Notes under the pieces: model-generated
What the model saw: only the letters and a program-made list of their open reading frames with translations
Told to the model about the DNA's origin: nothing
Databases searched by the model: none
Assembly (NCBI GenBank): GCA_024741835.1
Contig: JAENRP010000006.1
Location: forward strand, 59,133 to 123,132
Direction: 5' to 3'
DNA length: 64,000 bases
DNA from: Diplocarpon mali
Lineage: Eukaryota; Ascomycota; Leotiomycetes; Helotiales; Drepanopezizaceae
Position numbers and translations under genes: made by a program
In this document: positions 36,074 through 47,073 of the stretch, piece by piece
How the letters are laid out: each line of letters begins with the position of its first letter
How positions within the stretch are numbered: the first letter of the stretch is position 1

Positions 36074-38567
36074 GATATAGAAGCCAAGTGAGGAGGTTTC
36101 ATTTCTGTTTTACGAAAAGTTGCTGCTTTTCATATTTCACCCTCCTCTTCACTAATTATAGAACATATCACGGAACTCCGGTTCGTCGCTCGAGGCGTCT
36201 TCATGGCCGTACAGCGTTCGGTATCGGCTAGGACTGGCGAACCGCGTTGTGTTTGGATGGCGTCTGCGATTGTTCTTGTATAAACATCTTGTACAGTGTA
36301 CTTCCGCGGCGTATTTCTGGGACTCTTAAACCTGTATAGATTTACTCTTCGAGTCTTGCCTGCCTGCAACGGTGAAATGGGCATGGTAAAATATATGGTG
36401 TCGACAACTACTATTCCTAAGTCATGACCTGCATTGTATCATAATGAGACAATCTGACGAGATTGCAGCACAATGCTTATGCCATCTCCAAGAAGCCTGG
36501 GCAATCCCACGTATGTCATGCTTTGCATACTTTCCTGGAACAGGTTGAAAATGCCTTTTGGTATTCTGAAAGGTGATAATCTTTATCCACCTACCGATCT
36601 CATAGCATGCGAAGCATCTTCAAGCAACACAAAAGAAGTATATGCTAGATTGAAAAAAAAAAAAAAAACTTATGCCACATCAGCGTCGTGAAGACTGTGC
36701 TGAGAGTAAACATCAGGCATAGCAAATCTTTCACCGGTCTTTTCTAGTATGCTATGATAAGACCGCTTGGTTAAGGAGTCGAAACAATAAGACGAATAAA
36801 TTTAAGAAGCAGATTACACGCCTATTCCTCTAACCGTTGATCGACCAATCAAGTTGATTTACCTGAAACATTTAATTGCAACCGCATTTCTGGCCGATCA
36901 TTGTAGATCGCATGTAGCCAGACATCAGAAATGTTCAGAACAGGCCACATGAGCTAAAAGTTCAGCATCACAGACTTCGCCCTGGCCACTCGGACGGCAC
37001 TTCAACCAAGCTACAGACCGGCTACCAGAGCAGAGCAGCAGGACAGATGCCGTGTTGAGCAAGCCAGATTGTTGAAAACTGAGCCGCAGATGTTCCATCA
37101 CGTTACCCGGCGCAGACTCCGCAGCTGCCTACTAGTGTCTGGCTCCCTCTCATCTCCCAGCATGATCAATAGGGAGTGAGAACATTTCGGAACAGTAATG
37201 TCACGGGCATCAGGTCATCAGAGATCACCAGTGTCGCGGCCATTACTGCTTGAGACATCGCTCTTGACCTCGCGTACAGCACGAGTCTAGTAGACACACT
37301 GGCGCGCTCCGCCGCGGTCTTCCAGAAAAGCATCGGTTAGTGTCGCGCGTCGAGTATTGGCGGCTGTGGTGGCTAAGCCATGGGCGCCGAACGTTAGAGC
37401 TTGGAGTCCCCGACTGTGGCAGAGTGAGCGGCCACATAGCACGCCTCGGACGCCCCTTGGAGGCGGCTTGGAGGAAAATCTCGAGCCTGGAGCGTGCGAT
37501 GGGAGGTGCTTACGGACCCGGCAGAGAGGAGGGCAGCGACAAGCGACGGGGCCTTCATGGAGACGGGCGTGAAGAAGAGTCGCATATTCGGCGCAGAATA
37601 TCTCGGACTCTGTGAGAACGAGGATGGGAACGGGACGTTGATACTCGAGACACCTCCCGTAGACGTCTGCCTGCTATCTGCAGACCCCACCGCCTGCTCT
37701 TCCAGACACTGCTGTAGATGAAAAGCACCGGACTCCCTGCAGGCTAGCCTACGACCTATCAAGAGGGAAGGTAGAGGCCACTGCTTGAGCTCTCTAAATA
37801 TGCGGAGAGACATCACACCAGCCGACGCTTTGTTTTTTTACCCCCGTGATATACATGGGATGGAAACATCCACGCTTGGAGATTGTTCTTCGGGAAAGAT
37901 GAATGCATATAAGTAAGATTGTTGGATCTACAACAGGCAGGCTCGCCGATCAGATAGATCGGTGCATGTTCCGCTCTTCAAACCCGAGCCTTCTCTTCTT
38001 CTTCTTCTTCTTCTTCTTCTTCTTCTTCTTCTTCTTCCGCTGATCTTTATCCGCGAGCTGGAGAGACTGTCAGATCCCCGAATATATGTATAGATTGCAA
38101 CAGTGCACGAGGCTATACAGTCGTCGCAGCCGAGCCTCCCACTTCCTCGATGAACGAGAACTCGCGTTGGAACGTGTCGATCGACGTACGGGTGGATGCC
38201 TTCCGCTCTGCCTGCTCTTCTCTGTGCGAGGACTGGTACTGCTGTGGTGGGATCTGATCGGAGCTTGGAGATCAAGCATTGTTGCGGATCGTATGCGCTG
38301 TATGTTCCAACGCTGACGCTGTGAGTTGGCCAGGAGAGGTAGATGGGGATGAGTTATCGAGTGGATAGTTCCTTGGAGCGTTGGATCCTGGGTGGGGGAA
38401 AGCTCGGGTTCATGGTTATATGGGATGTGAAGGGGCGGCGAATGGGCGGGCGGTGGTGTGAAGCAAGCCGGCGCGCGGTGATGAGGATGCGTATTCATTC
38501 TGAGGGACATGGCAACAGAGACGACTGCCCCCGGAAGCCATTCCTAGGCAGTGCTTGGATGATTACA
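36074..38567. other. Intergenic, with simple repeats
   Basis: The 2.5 kb between convergent genes contains an A-tract at about 36652-36668 and a (TTC)n run at 37994-38037. ORFs up to 140 codons (37394-37816, minus) overlap ORFs on the other strand and show no domain. Confidence 0.5.
37994..38037. repeat. (TTC)n microsatellite
   Basis: About fourteen TTC units, giving a pure polypyrimidine/polypurine strand pair. Confidence 0.95.
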
Positions 38568-39662
38568 TTATGCATCTCCGAGCTTCTCTCCCTCATTGTT
38601 TACCTCCCTACCCTTTTTCTTCTCCTTCTCCTCTTTAGGAACCCAAGGTCCCAGCGCACGGTCCTTGGAGTCTGATATATAGTCTGCATTCTGTGAGAGA
38701 ATCACCCTCGCCCGGGTTTCCTCCTCGATCATCCGGGCCCAGTCCTGACTGTCACCCAAGCGCTCCGTGTAGAGCTTCCACAATCCTGGCAGGAACTGGA
38801 CATCCTGTACGCAGTACGCTCTGATCTCCTCGGCCAGTGGCCGCTCGTCGAACACCTCGTAGCTCCCACCTTTTTCGGGCGCGAACAAGCCTCTCCCTCG
38901 CTCCTTGATGGCCCCCCACGCCTCCTTCTCCTCGAGCGTGAGGGACGCATGATACTTGATGCACTGAGCGAGCCCGTTGGCAAGCCTCTTCCTCGCCAGC
39001 CCTCCTTTTCGTGAGCCAAGCTCGAGGAGCTGCAGGTCTACGACGCCCGCTAGCGCCACGCTGAAGTGGGCGAACAGAGCATCGGAATCATTGCGGACGT
39101 CGAAGAACACCTTGAGGATCCGGGGGCTCTCGAAGATGCTTCTCAAAGTAACCCCCGCATCCGTGGACGAGGGGGTGCTGAAGGTTGATGCGGCGAGGGT
39201 GGTGACATCCAGCAGGTACGTCGTCTTGGTCGGGAGGTAGAAAATGGTCAGCAGCGAGACGGAGCCATGACGGGAGAGATCAATGCCCTCTATGTCGACG
39301 AACAGAGACGGGGTTGTGCTCTGGAGATTGGCATCGCCGGTGAGCTCGTCGAGGAAATCGGACAGCGACTCGGCCGTGTCGATGAACACCGACGGCAAAG
39401 GAGTGGGAGACATGGGGCTCAAGGCCTGATTCTCGCAGAAAAACGTCGAGCGAGGCTCGTGGGAATTCCGTGGCAGGTTGAACGGTGTTTGGCGCATGAG
39501 AGGCTGGAGAGGAGGCGGAGAGTCTCTCGCTGGTGATGACTGCGCCCAGCGGACCGGGCTGGTGTTGAAGATCGAACTCGAACTCAGCCTCCGCATGTTC
39601 TGGCAGCTATGGCTACGCCGCAAAGGCAGCTTGACACGGATCTCGTGCCATGCTGGCCTCAT
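38568..39662 (-). CDS. DEDDy 3'-5' exonuclease domain protein (EXD1-like)
   Basis: A single exon of 364 residues. The RNase D-like fold is indicated by FVDIEGIDL (Exo I, Asp123 and Glu125), KVFFDVRNDSDALF (Exo II, Asp at 188/192) and YCVQDVQFLPGLW (Exo III, Tyr-x3-Asp, the DEDDy form). All four metal ligands are present, so activity is likely. Fungal relatives are usually annotated as 3'-5' exonuclease or EXD1-like and may process RNA. The N-terminal 45 residues are rich in Arg and Ser with few acids, compatible with a mitochondrial presequence. The C-terminus is a lysine/glutamate tail. The start at 39662 is the first ATG of the frame. Confidence 0.9.
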   Translation of the reverse strand: MRPAWHEIRVKLPLRRSHSCQNMRRLSSSSIFNTSPVRWAQSSPARDSPPPLQPLMRQTPFNLPRNSHEPRSTFFCENQALSPMSPTPLPSVFIDTAESLSDFLDELTGDANLQSTTPSLFVDIEGIDLSRHGSVSLLTIFYLPTKTTYLLDVTTLAASTFSTPSSTDAGVTLRSIFESPRILKVFFDVRNDSDALFAHFSVALAGVVDLQLLELGSRKGGLARKRLANGLAQCIKYHASLTLEEKEAWGAIKERGRGLFAPEKGGSYEVFDERPLAEEIRAYCVQDVQFLPGLWKLYTERLGDSQDWARMIEEETRARVILSQNADYISDSKDRALGPWVPKEEKEKKKGREVNNEGEKLGDA

Positions 39663-40418
39663 ATCTTGTGCCTGATTGAATACGTGGAGCCAAAATCGAG
39701 ACGGACAAGTAGCGTGAATGTCCTGCTCGGTTCTGTTCCGCAGCTTAATCTACAAAGTTGACTGACTATTGACACTCATTATCCAGGGGGTGACTTTCGG
39801 AAAAATCAGCGCTGCCAAGAAGCCAACGCGCTGATAAAAACGTGACCTCAGATCGACGTGGACGGGGGACATCGTTACAACTTCAGCCACGGCGATGTAA
39901 TGCCGCCTGAAAGAAGCTGCCTACGCCTGGCAGGCTCGCGGTCTCCTCCTGAGCCTCTGCCCCGAGATTCTGGCAAAGAACGTGTATGCAAGTTTGGCGA
40001 CGAGTCCGCAAACACGACCCCGGGCTGGAATCTCGCAACCGTAGCAGTAATCAGAACCTCAATCCGATGCTTTACGCAAATCGGCTTTCCACAAAAGTAC
40101 GACGACGTAAGTGTTATTAGCACTACAACTTGGCTTGCACCGATTGAATTTAATCGAGATTATTTTCCCCTCCCCTCCTCTAGCAACCCTACAGTGGAGC
40201 GGTAGTCAAGCCAAACATACACTCCCCAGCGCCACAAACGCAGAACCTTCTGTGCTGAAAGTCGTCTGCGGTGTATATTTACCGCGCTTGCCTCGCACGC
40301 TCGCCGAAGATATCCTTAGGCCGTGTGATTCAGTCAGACCATCTGTTAATCAATATAGGCCGGTAATCCGTTATGCTCGCATCTTCTTCGTTGCATGCCG
40401 CTGCACCTCTTTGATTCT
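39663..40418. other. Intergenic
   Basis: This is the promoter side of the exonuclease gene and the 3' flank of the Zn2Cys6 gene. No exon is seen. Confidence 0.5.
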
Positions 40419-43400
40419 TCATCTTGCTAGGTTATTGGAGCCCATAAAATCACTGTTGCCAAATGTATACGGGTCATTTTGCACCTGTTGCGTGTCTGCG
40501 TTCAGGGACTGGTCGAGATTCGGGGGGTAGAACTGGAAGCTGGGATCTACCGGGTTGGCATTCTGGACGTACGAATCCCAAGCGTCCTGTGAAGCGAATT
40601 TAGTCGTCTGCGGCTCAAAAAGAAGCTGCGTGGTACATACCCAATCCAAGTTTCCAGGCATGTCCATCTCAATCCCAGATCCCGGATTACCAAAGACAGA
40701 GAAGGGCGAGGCGACGCCGTTCATGTTGCTGAACGGATTTGAAGAGTCCATGCCGTAGTTGGGCGTCAGACCCGTGCTGTTCGAAAAATCGCCCATATTT
40801 GTATCCATTCCAGCATATCTCGTCCCCCCCGGAGACTGAGGCATATAATTGAACATGGCAGCAGAGTTTGGTGTCAGACCCCCTGAAAGCATGCCCAGAG
40901 TCATCGCAGCCGAGTGTTCGGGCGGTAGGCTGGCTTCGTCCATCTGAGCAGAAACTTCAGAGGCCGTAGGCTTCTCACTCTTCTCTGTTGTTAGCTTGAG
41001 CTTCTCGAGGATGATACCGAGGACTTTATTCGCCTTGTATGCCTCCATAGATGTCTCAGCTGACTCTTTCCAGATGGCCTGAGAAGTCTTCAGGGCTTGG
41101 AGCATCTCCGCGCGCTGAGCTGGACTCCAGAAACATGGGTCGAAATTTGGAGGGGGTACGGGCAAGGACCTGGAACTTGAATCGTAATGGAGATCTAAGG
41201 ACACGATCATGGCTCCCAGCAAGTAGTCATGCTTCGTGACCGATGAGATAAACCACTTCATCGGTCGCATCCGGCCACCAGGTTGCGATTCTCGGTGTAG
41301 CTGTGATTGGTGGCGTAGAATCTCCATCGACGCATCAACACATGCTCGTCTGGAGTGAGAATAGCGAGAGCTCTGTAGGGCTCGACCGAAATACTTTCGA
41401 TGCAGAACACAAATGGTCTTTTGCCAGAATGTGTCCAAATTGAACCTTTGCATAAGCAATGGCGCAGGATCAAGTGTACACTCTTCGGGAGGACGGAGTC
41501 GCAGATGCGGGGCTATTTTCTCCTTCAGCTCCCGGAGGCGATTGTCGCGCTTGAGGACATCTTCGTAGCCGATATGTGTTCCGCTGACCGAATTGATCTC
41601 TTCGATAATCTCGCCGAACTCGTATGCTATACTAGCTTTCGAGATCAGATAGGATATCGGAGTCGGCTCGGTTATGGGTCTCGGTTGTGGTAGGATCTTC
41701 GACTCGGGGCTGAATTCGTCGTCGAAAATGTTCCGAGGAAGTTGGGCGTCGCAATCCGTACTTCTGATCATACTCGGAAGCGAGAGCTGGAAAGAAAACA
41801 TAGTGTCCATCTGGCGAACGAAGCTCCAGCATCGGCGTCTCATTTCGCCTTGGAAAGGAGTGAGCTCGGGGTATTTACTGGGATCTCGATGATAGCCCAT
41901 CCTCATCGAAAGTCGCACAATGATACCAACTATGACCCAAACCCCCACCTCGGCATCTGGCCCACCAACGTTATACTCGCCGTGTACATATAGAATCATA
42001 GTCTCGATTGTGTACATTGACGAAACGATGTAATCGGAGTTGACCAGGCATTGGACTGTGCGTAATCGGTATTCTGCTGCAAGTTCGAGAGTTCGTCCTG
42101 CGTCCAGTCAGTAGCCGGTACGAGACATAGCTGAGTTCTTGAGCCTACCTTTCCACTCCAATGGCTCATCCCCAATCTTGTGATACGATTGCATTGAGAG
42201 GCAAAGGATCGAGTAGAGGAGTCCGAGCCATACTATCGACGTTTTCGAAGGATCTTGCCAGTGACGCTGTAGTTGTGTATGAAACGTAGGCGAATGGAGA
42301 ACATAAACAGACGGGTCATAGGAGCTGAAATACCGGGTCACGAGCTTATCAACTGCTGACTTGGAAGGTAGTTCCGCCCGCAAATCCGAGTCGGAGGCCT
42401 CGGCATGGGGACTGAAAAGAAATGCCGGCCCGTCTCTTGCAGTGCTTGGCTTGGAATTCTTGATTCTCTCGCAATTTGTTTCCATCTCTTTTTTGTGAGA
42501 CGAAAAGTAATTTTTGACCTCGGTAATCTGACAGAATAATTCAGCAGCTGACATTTCACAGTCCACAGACAGCTCATAAAACAATATAGCAAGGAGACTT
42601 GCTGAGTGAGATTATCACATTACCCAGTTGACGAGAGTCCACAAGCCTTGAGAAGCTCGGGCTCGCCCTAGGGGGCAAGAAATAGTCCAGCTCGTACCCC
42701 ACGAGAATTGAATTCCATTCTGAGGAGAGCAGCAGTAAAAGAAATAAGAGATTCAACTGAGATGCTAATACTCACATCTCTTAGTACCATATTCCAATGT
42801 GATTCTCCGAAATACATCAATTTCCCCTTATCTTGATCGACCTTGATCATACCAAAAGAATTAGTAACGCCATCGACCTCGCTATCATTATCCTCGTCTT
42901 CTTCTTTGATCACATCTTCGTCTTCTCTTTCCGGTTCGGTTGGATAGGTGGAAGAGCCAGCACTATCGCTCTGAGAGCGCGAAATAGCAGCAGCAGCAGC
43001 AGTCGGCCCAGCAGACTGGGCCCCGTTGGTCATCAGCGACAACACCAGGCCTTCTAAACGGTCAATTCTGTTCTGCATATCGTCAGGTGTGACGGATCCT
43101 TGACTTTGATTCCTCTTGCGAGTCCCCGGCGCCGCATACGAGCACGCAGAGGCGTCACCTCTCCGGATGCAGTTCTCGCATGGGTGCGACCGGTTGCACT
43201 TCAACCTGTGATCAGTCAGTTGCCGGGCGGCTAATGTTGCTTTTCCCAGAAATTGAGGAAACCAGAACGGGATAAATTGATTACTAGAAAACAGGAGAGT
43301 AGGTACTGACTTCCTGTTTCTGCAGGGCCCGCATGATAGGGGCACTCTGTTCCTCTTGCGCACAACCCTGTATTGGGCTTCCGGGGAGTGCCCTCCAGCG

Positions 43401-43435
43401 CTCGAGGAGTTGGTCGAAGGGGGAGTAGGCGTCAT
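40419..43435 (-). CDS. Zn2Cys6 transcription factor with fungal-specific TF domain
   Basis: Exons 43435-43311, 43205-42776, 42527-42149, 42097-40641 and 40586-40419 encode 852 residues. The binuclear zinc cluster is CGPCRNRK followed by LKCNRSHPCENC, with cysteines at 35, 38, 45, 51, 54 and 63. It is complete only after a 105-nt intron (43310-43206) is removed. A short coiled-coil-like linker (NRIDRLEGLVLSLM), an acidic block and a fungal transcription factor middle homology region follow, with the RLSMRMGYHRDP and RRRCWSFVRQMD motifs. The C-terminus is Asn/Ser/Met-rich and may activate. The 248-nt intron 42775-42528 contains an optional in-frame 96-nt exon. The target pathway is unknown; no obvious biosynthetic genes adjoin. 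Confidence 0.9.
42624..42719 (-). other. Possible cassette exon inside the Zn2Cys6 gene
   Basis: The segment is 96 nt, phase 0 at both ends and free of stops. It is preceded by a 56-nt intron (42775-42720, GTGAGT...CTCCTCAG) and followed by a 96-nt intron (42623-42528, GTAATG...CTGTCAG). Inclusion would add 32 residues between the GESHW and ITEVK blocks, which are normally contiguous in this type of regulator. Confidence 0.4.
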
Positions 43436-46400
43436 GGTGATAAGCGGATGCTAATGACTTTGGGTGAAAGATACGAATGTTAAGGAGGATAGCCTGAACC
43501 AGGCGAAGCACCTTCTCAGTAGCCGCCAGAAGTGGGTGTTTCCTTGATGCAGAGATCGGCTCTTTACTAGTCTTTTCGGCGTTTCTGAGCTGCAAACGAG
43601 ACGGTTTTGACCGTACCCGATAACAGACTACTAGAGGGAGGCAAAGCCACTGTTCTTCGGAACTCCCGCTGTCAGCGAGAGCAGAGAAGCAAGCTGCTGT
43701 ATCACTCTGGCAGAGTCGAAGTGCCTGACGATAAGTTCTGCAGATAGCTTCCAGTATGCAGATGAGCAACGGCCCGATCCCCACTCAGCAGCAATTGTGA
43801 ATGCCGAGAGTTGGTGTACATATGCTGTCTGGTCGTCCCCAGAAACCCAGCTCGTCCCTTCGTTAGGTGCCAATAAGACGGACCCGCAATCTACCTGCTC
43901 CGTCTCCTCCAGCCAGAGGCCCAGGGTCCCTCGAGTTGATACTGAGCTGATTCCTCCGCACTAATTCGCCGCTGCGCATCAATCGGCAGGGCGTTCTGAG
44001 GACCGAGATGTAAGAGGGCCGAGTCGACCACGGGCATGCTCTCCCGGACAGCTCTTCCACACAGTGACAAGGCCCCGATCACAGGCTCGAGGCCAAGGTA
44101 TCCCAGCGCGTACAGGCTGAGCTCCACAATCCAAGCAGACAGTTCAGGAACAGTGCGCTACTGCTTTCAGGTCGAATGCGCTTGAGCAGCGCAGCGCAGT
44201 ACAGAGTGATTTGTTCAGGGAGGGGCGTCCAGATTCTTCTACTTGTAAGTCAGTAGCCGTTCACGCATCCATCCCCTTCTTCCCTTCTTCCAGCCGACAG
44301 CCATTCCCCGCGAGGACATACCACAAACCACTTACAAAATAATGCAGCAGCAGCTAGATCTCGTACCCCTGCCCTCTTAAGCCCGCGGGTCCTGGTCCGA
44401 CAAGAATCACGGTCAAGTGTCTCCAGGTCGCGAGCTCTGCGATTGAGATTGGGATTGAGAGAGAGGCTGCGTTGGAAGTTTGCGATGCAGCCCCCAAAAG
44501 ACTTCTTCCTGATCTTAAGGCTGTGAGGGTTGACGTGATGCGACGCGGCACAGTTCCGGTTGTGGTTTGGCGTGGGGTATGAAGACTTTAGCGGTGGGGG
44601 AAGCAAGCCAAGGCAGAATTGAGGACGCGACACTCTCGATTGAACCTACACACCTCGGTAATACTCAGCCTCTCTTGCAACCGCGCTTAAAACCAAAAGA
44701 AAGTAAACAGAAGAACACATGTTGACATGTAAAGAATTCGAAATAAACGTCGATCGCAAGAGCGAGAGCATAAGTCCGATTATCTCCGGTGTCGTTTAAA
44801 CTTTATACAAAAGAAGCCAAGCAGCCAAGAGTGCTTGAGCTTTTTTGCTTCCTTTTCGGCTTCTTTTCGGCTCCCTTCTCGGCTCCCTTCGGCTTCCTTG
44901 TCGGTTTGTTTTCTCCTTTTCCTTCTCCATTCTTTGCTTTCCTTGATTCCGTTTACCCTTCGTTTCTTTCTTTTCCTGCATCAGGAATTTGTACACAGAA
45001 TGAGAAAACTAGACCGTACAATTGTTATCTTTCGATCTTTGCCACGGTTGTCATAGCTTCTCCCGATGTACCTGGTATACAAGAAACATGACGAAAGGGA
45101 AATGGAAAAAGAGAGAGAATTCTGACTATAACTTTCTGTCTACGCGCTTTCGCGGTCCGACTTGTTTCAAGTCTGGTCAAAGGTACTCCGCATCTCTGTC
45201 ATATATATGATAGTGCCTTTAAAGGTACTTACTACTTACCGATAATTTGCAACCCTTCCAATAGACTCCCTACGGACAGTCTCCTCGACGGAAATATCCC
45301 CCCATACCCCCTCAGGAAAGTGAACAAGGCCCCCATGCATCAGTAATACATCGCCGCTGCGGCTGAAGCTAGCTGTACAGGAAGCTTCAATTTTATCTAC
45401 ATTGGGCTCGAAACTGACTGACTCATCCTGACAACCCTAAGCAGCTGGATAACTAAACAGCAGAAAGCTGCCCTGTTATATTCCCAGAATCTAATCTTAA
45501 CCTCTCTTTTAAACCGACTGTTTATCTCGCAGCACCTTTTAAGAGTGCTATACTGTCAGTTGGCTTTTCGGCGCTTTTCGATCAGCGAATATTAGAAAGT
45601 TTTCGAAGCCAATCTTGTTAATCCTAGCGTCGAATTGACCTCGCCCCTCTCCCCCCCCCTTCCCTCCTCTTGTAAAAACGCTCTTTCTTGGTTCCCTCAA
45701 GCAGTTAATACAATTCAATTGATTCCGCTGTCCTAAATGTTTACCTTGATATCACACGAACCATCTACACAAGAAAAAGTTGTAAACATCAAGCCCCAAC
45801 AACAGCAAAAAACCCCTTTCCGTACAGTTGCACGCCAGATTTTCCCACTTCCCAATGAGAAGTAGTATCACGCCTGAAGGAAGCTAATCTGGCCCCCAAG
45901 AGACAATGTTCTCTTGCAATCACGCAGGAAATTTGTCGGATTCTCGAACCGAGCAGGATCCTGCAGATCGCTGGTCTTCGGAGACCTCCATTGCGTAGCT
46001 TCTCCACCGACTATCATCGGAAGGCTGGTAATCCTGCTGCTAGCGTGAAACCAGCAACCACCCATCCTGTCCACAGCTGGCATTCCACCTTGTGTACTCG
46101 ATGCACCCCCCTCCTCCCCCTCGGCCTCCACGGAGTCTCTCAGTAGCAAATCTTCTCGCCCTTGTATTTCGACGTGATGGAGACAGTCGCTGTCGCGTGC
46201 ACATGACTTGTCTTAGTAGGATTTCAGGGCTGGGCGAGTGGCTCCGGAGTCTTCGAACGTCTCCTTAAAATGTGCGTAGGATTGTCTCAAAAGCTCCTGA
46301 CTTTCAACGCAGGCGGACCAAAAAGTCTGCGAACAGCACTTATGTCCAAATCGTTTCCGAGAGTACTTACGTTCTGCGCCTCGACTGGCCTCTTTGTCAA

Positions 46401-47073
46401 GGTACGTAGGCACGCTGTAGGAACCGATTCAGTCATCTATGCATCGAACACTAACAGTGTGGCATATCAAGGATCGCTATTTCCAACTTGTAAAGTTTAG
46501 TTAGTGCTTACAATTGGCCGCCTTCCTCAAAAGTCACTAAAGCATGGCGTATTGTGTGCAACATGGGTGTATTGACTGCTATCTCTAGTATGAATACAGG
46601 GTATTGCGAGTAAAGCCAAGGAAGTTTCTGGCAAGATCGAGCGAGGAAAGGGCATGAAAGTTCCATTCGTCCCGTTCATCACATCGTCTGAAAACCCCTC
46701 TATGCATCCGCTCGTCATAGATTTTGTAGGCAAAAAAGCTGAAGCAGACGCTCATATTCTAGCCTCAAACGCCGGCAATGAGAATAGATAGAAAGTATCT
46801 CATCTGTCTGTTGTGATGAATGGAAAGAAATCAAGCTGGAACGTCTGGTTGCTCGTTTTCAGCTCCGAAGGATGACAGGACGGATCCGTTAGAGAGTATA
46901 AGAGCATTTCAGCACCTCAGTAGCCAGTACGAATGCCGCATGGTGGGTGTCCAATCGATTCTTGATCTACCAGAAAATCGAGCAGATCGTGTAATCAAAA
47001 GATAGTCCCAAAGAGCTATCAATGGCGGGACGGGTGATAGTGTGGTCAGTATCAATTAATCAGCGAGACTTTC
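43436..47073. other. Long upstream region of the Zn2Cys6 gene
   Basis: The 3.6 kb contains several short minus-strand ORFs (for example 43863-44060 and 44250-44633) that could be upstream ORFs. There is a pyrimidine-rich stretch at 44836-44975 and an A/T-rich stretch at about 45440-45780. No confident protein gene is seen apart from the ambiguous segment at 46213-46790. Confidence 0.45.
46213..46790. other. Exon-like segments, strand ambiguous
   Basis: On the minus strand, LEIAILDMPH joins via a 43-nt intron and then a 44-nt intron (GTAAGT...TTCGCAG, near 46370-46327). The result is a peptide containing TFWSACVESQELLRQ that ends at 46213. On the plus strand an exon-like reading follows the acceptor at about 46600 and contains KAKEVSGKIERGKGMKVPF, ending at 46790. 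Neither gives a full gene with a start codon or a known family. Confidence 0.25.
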
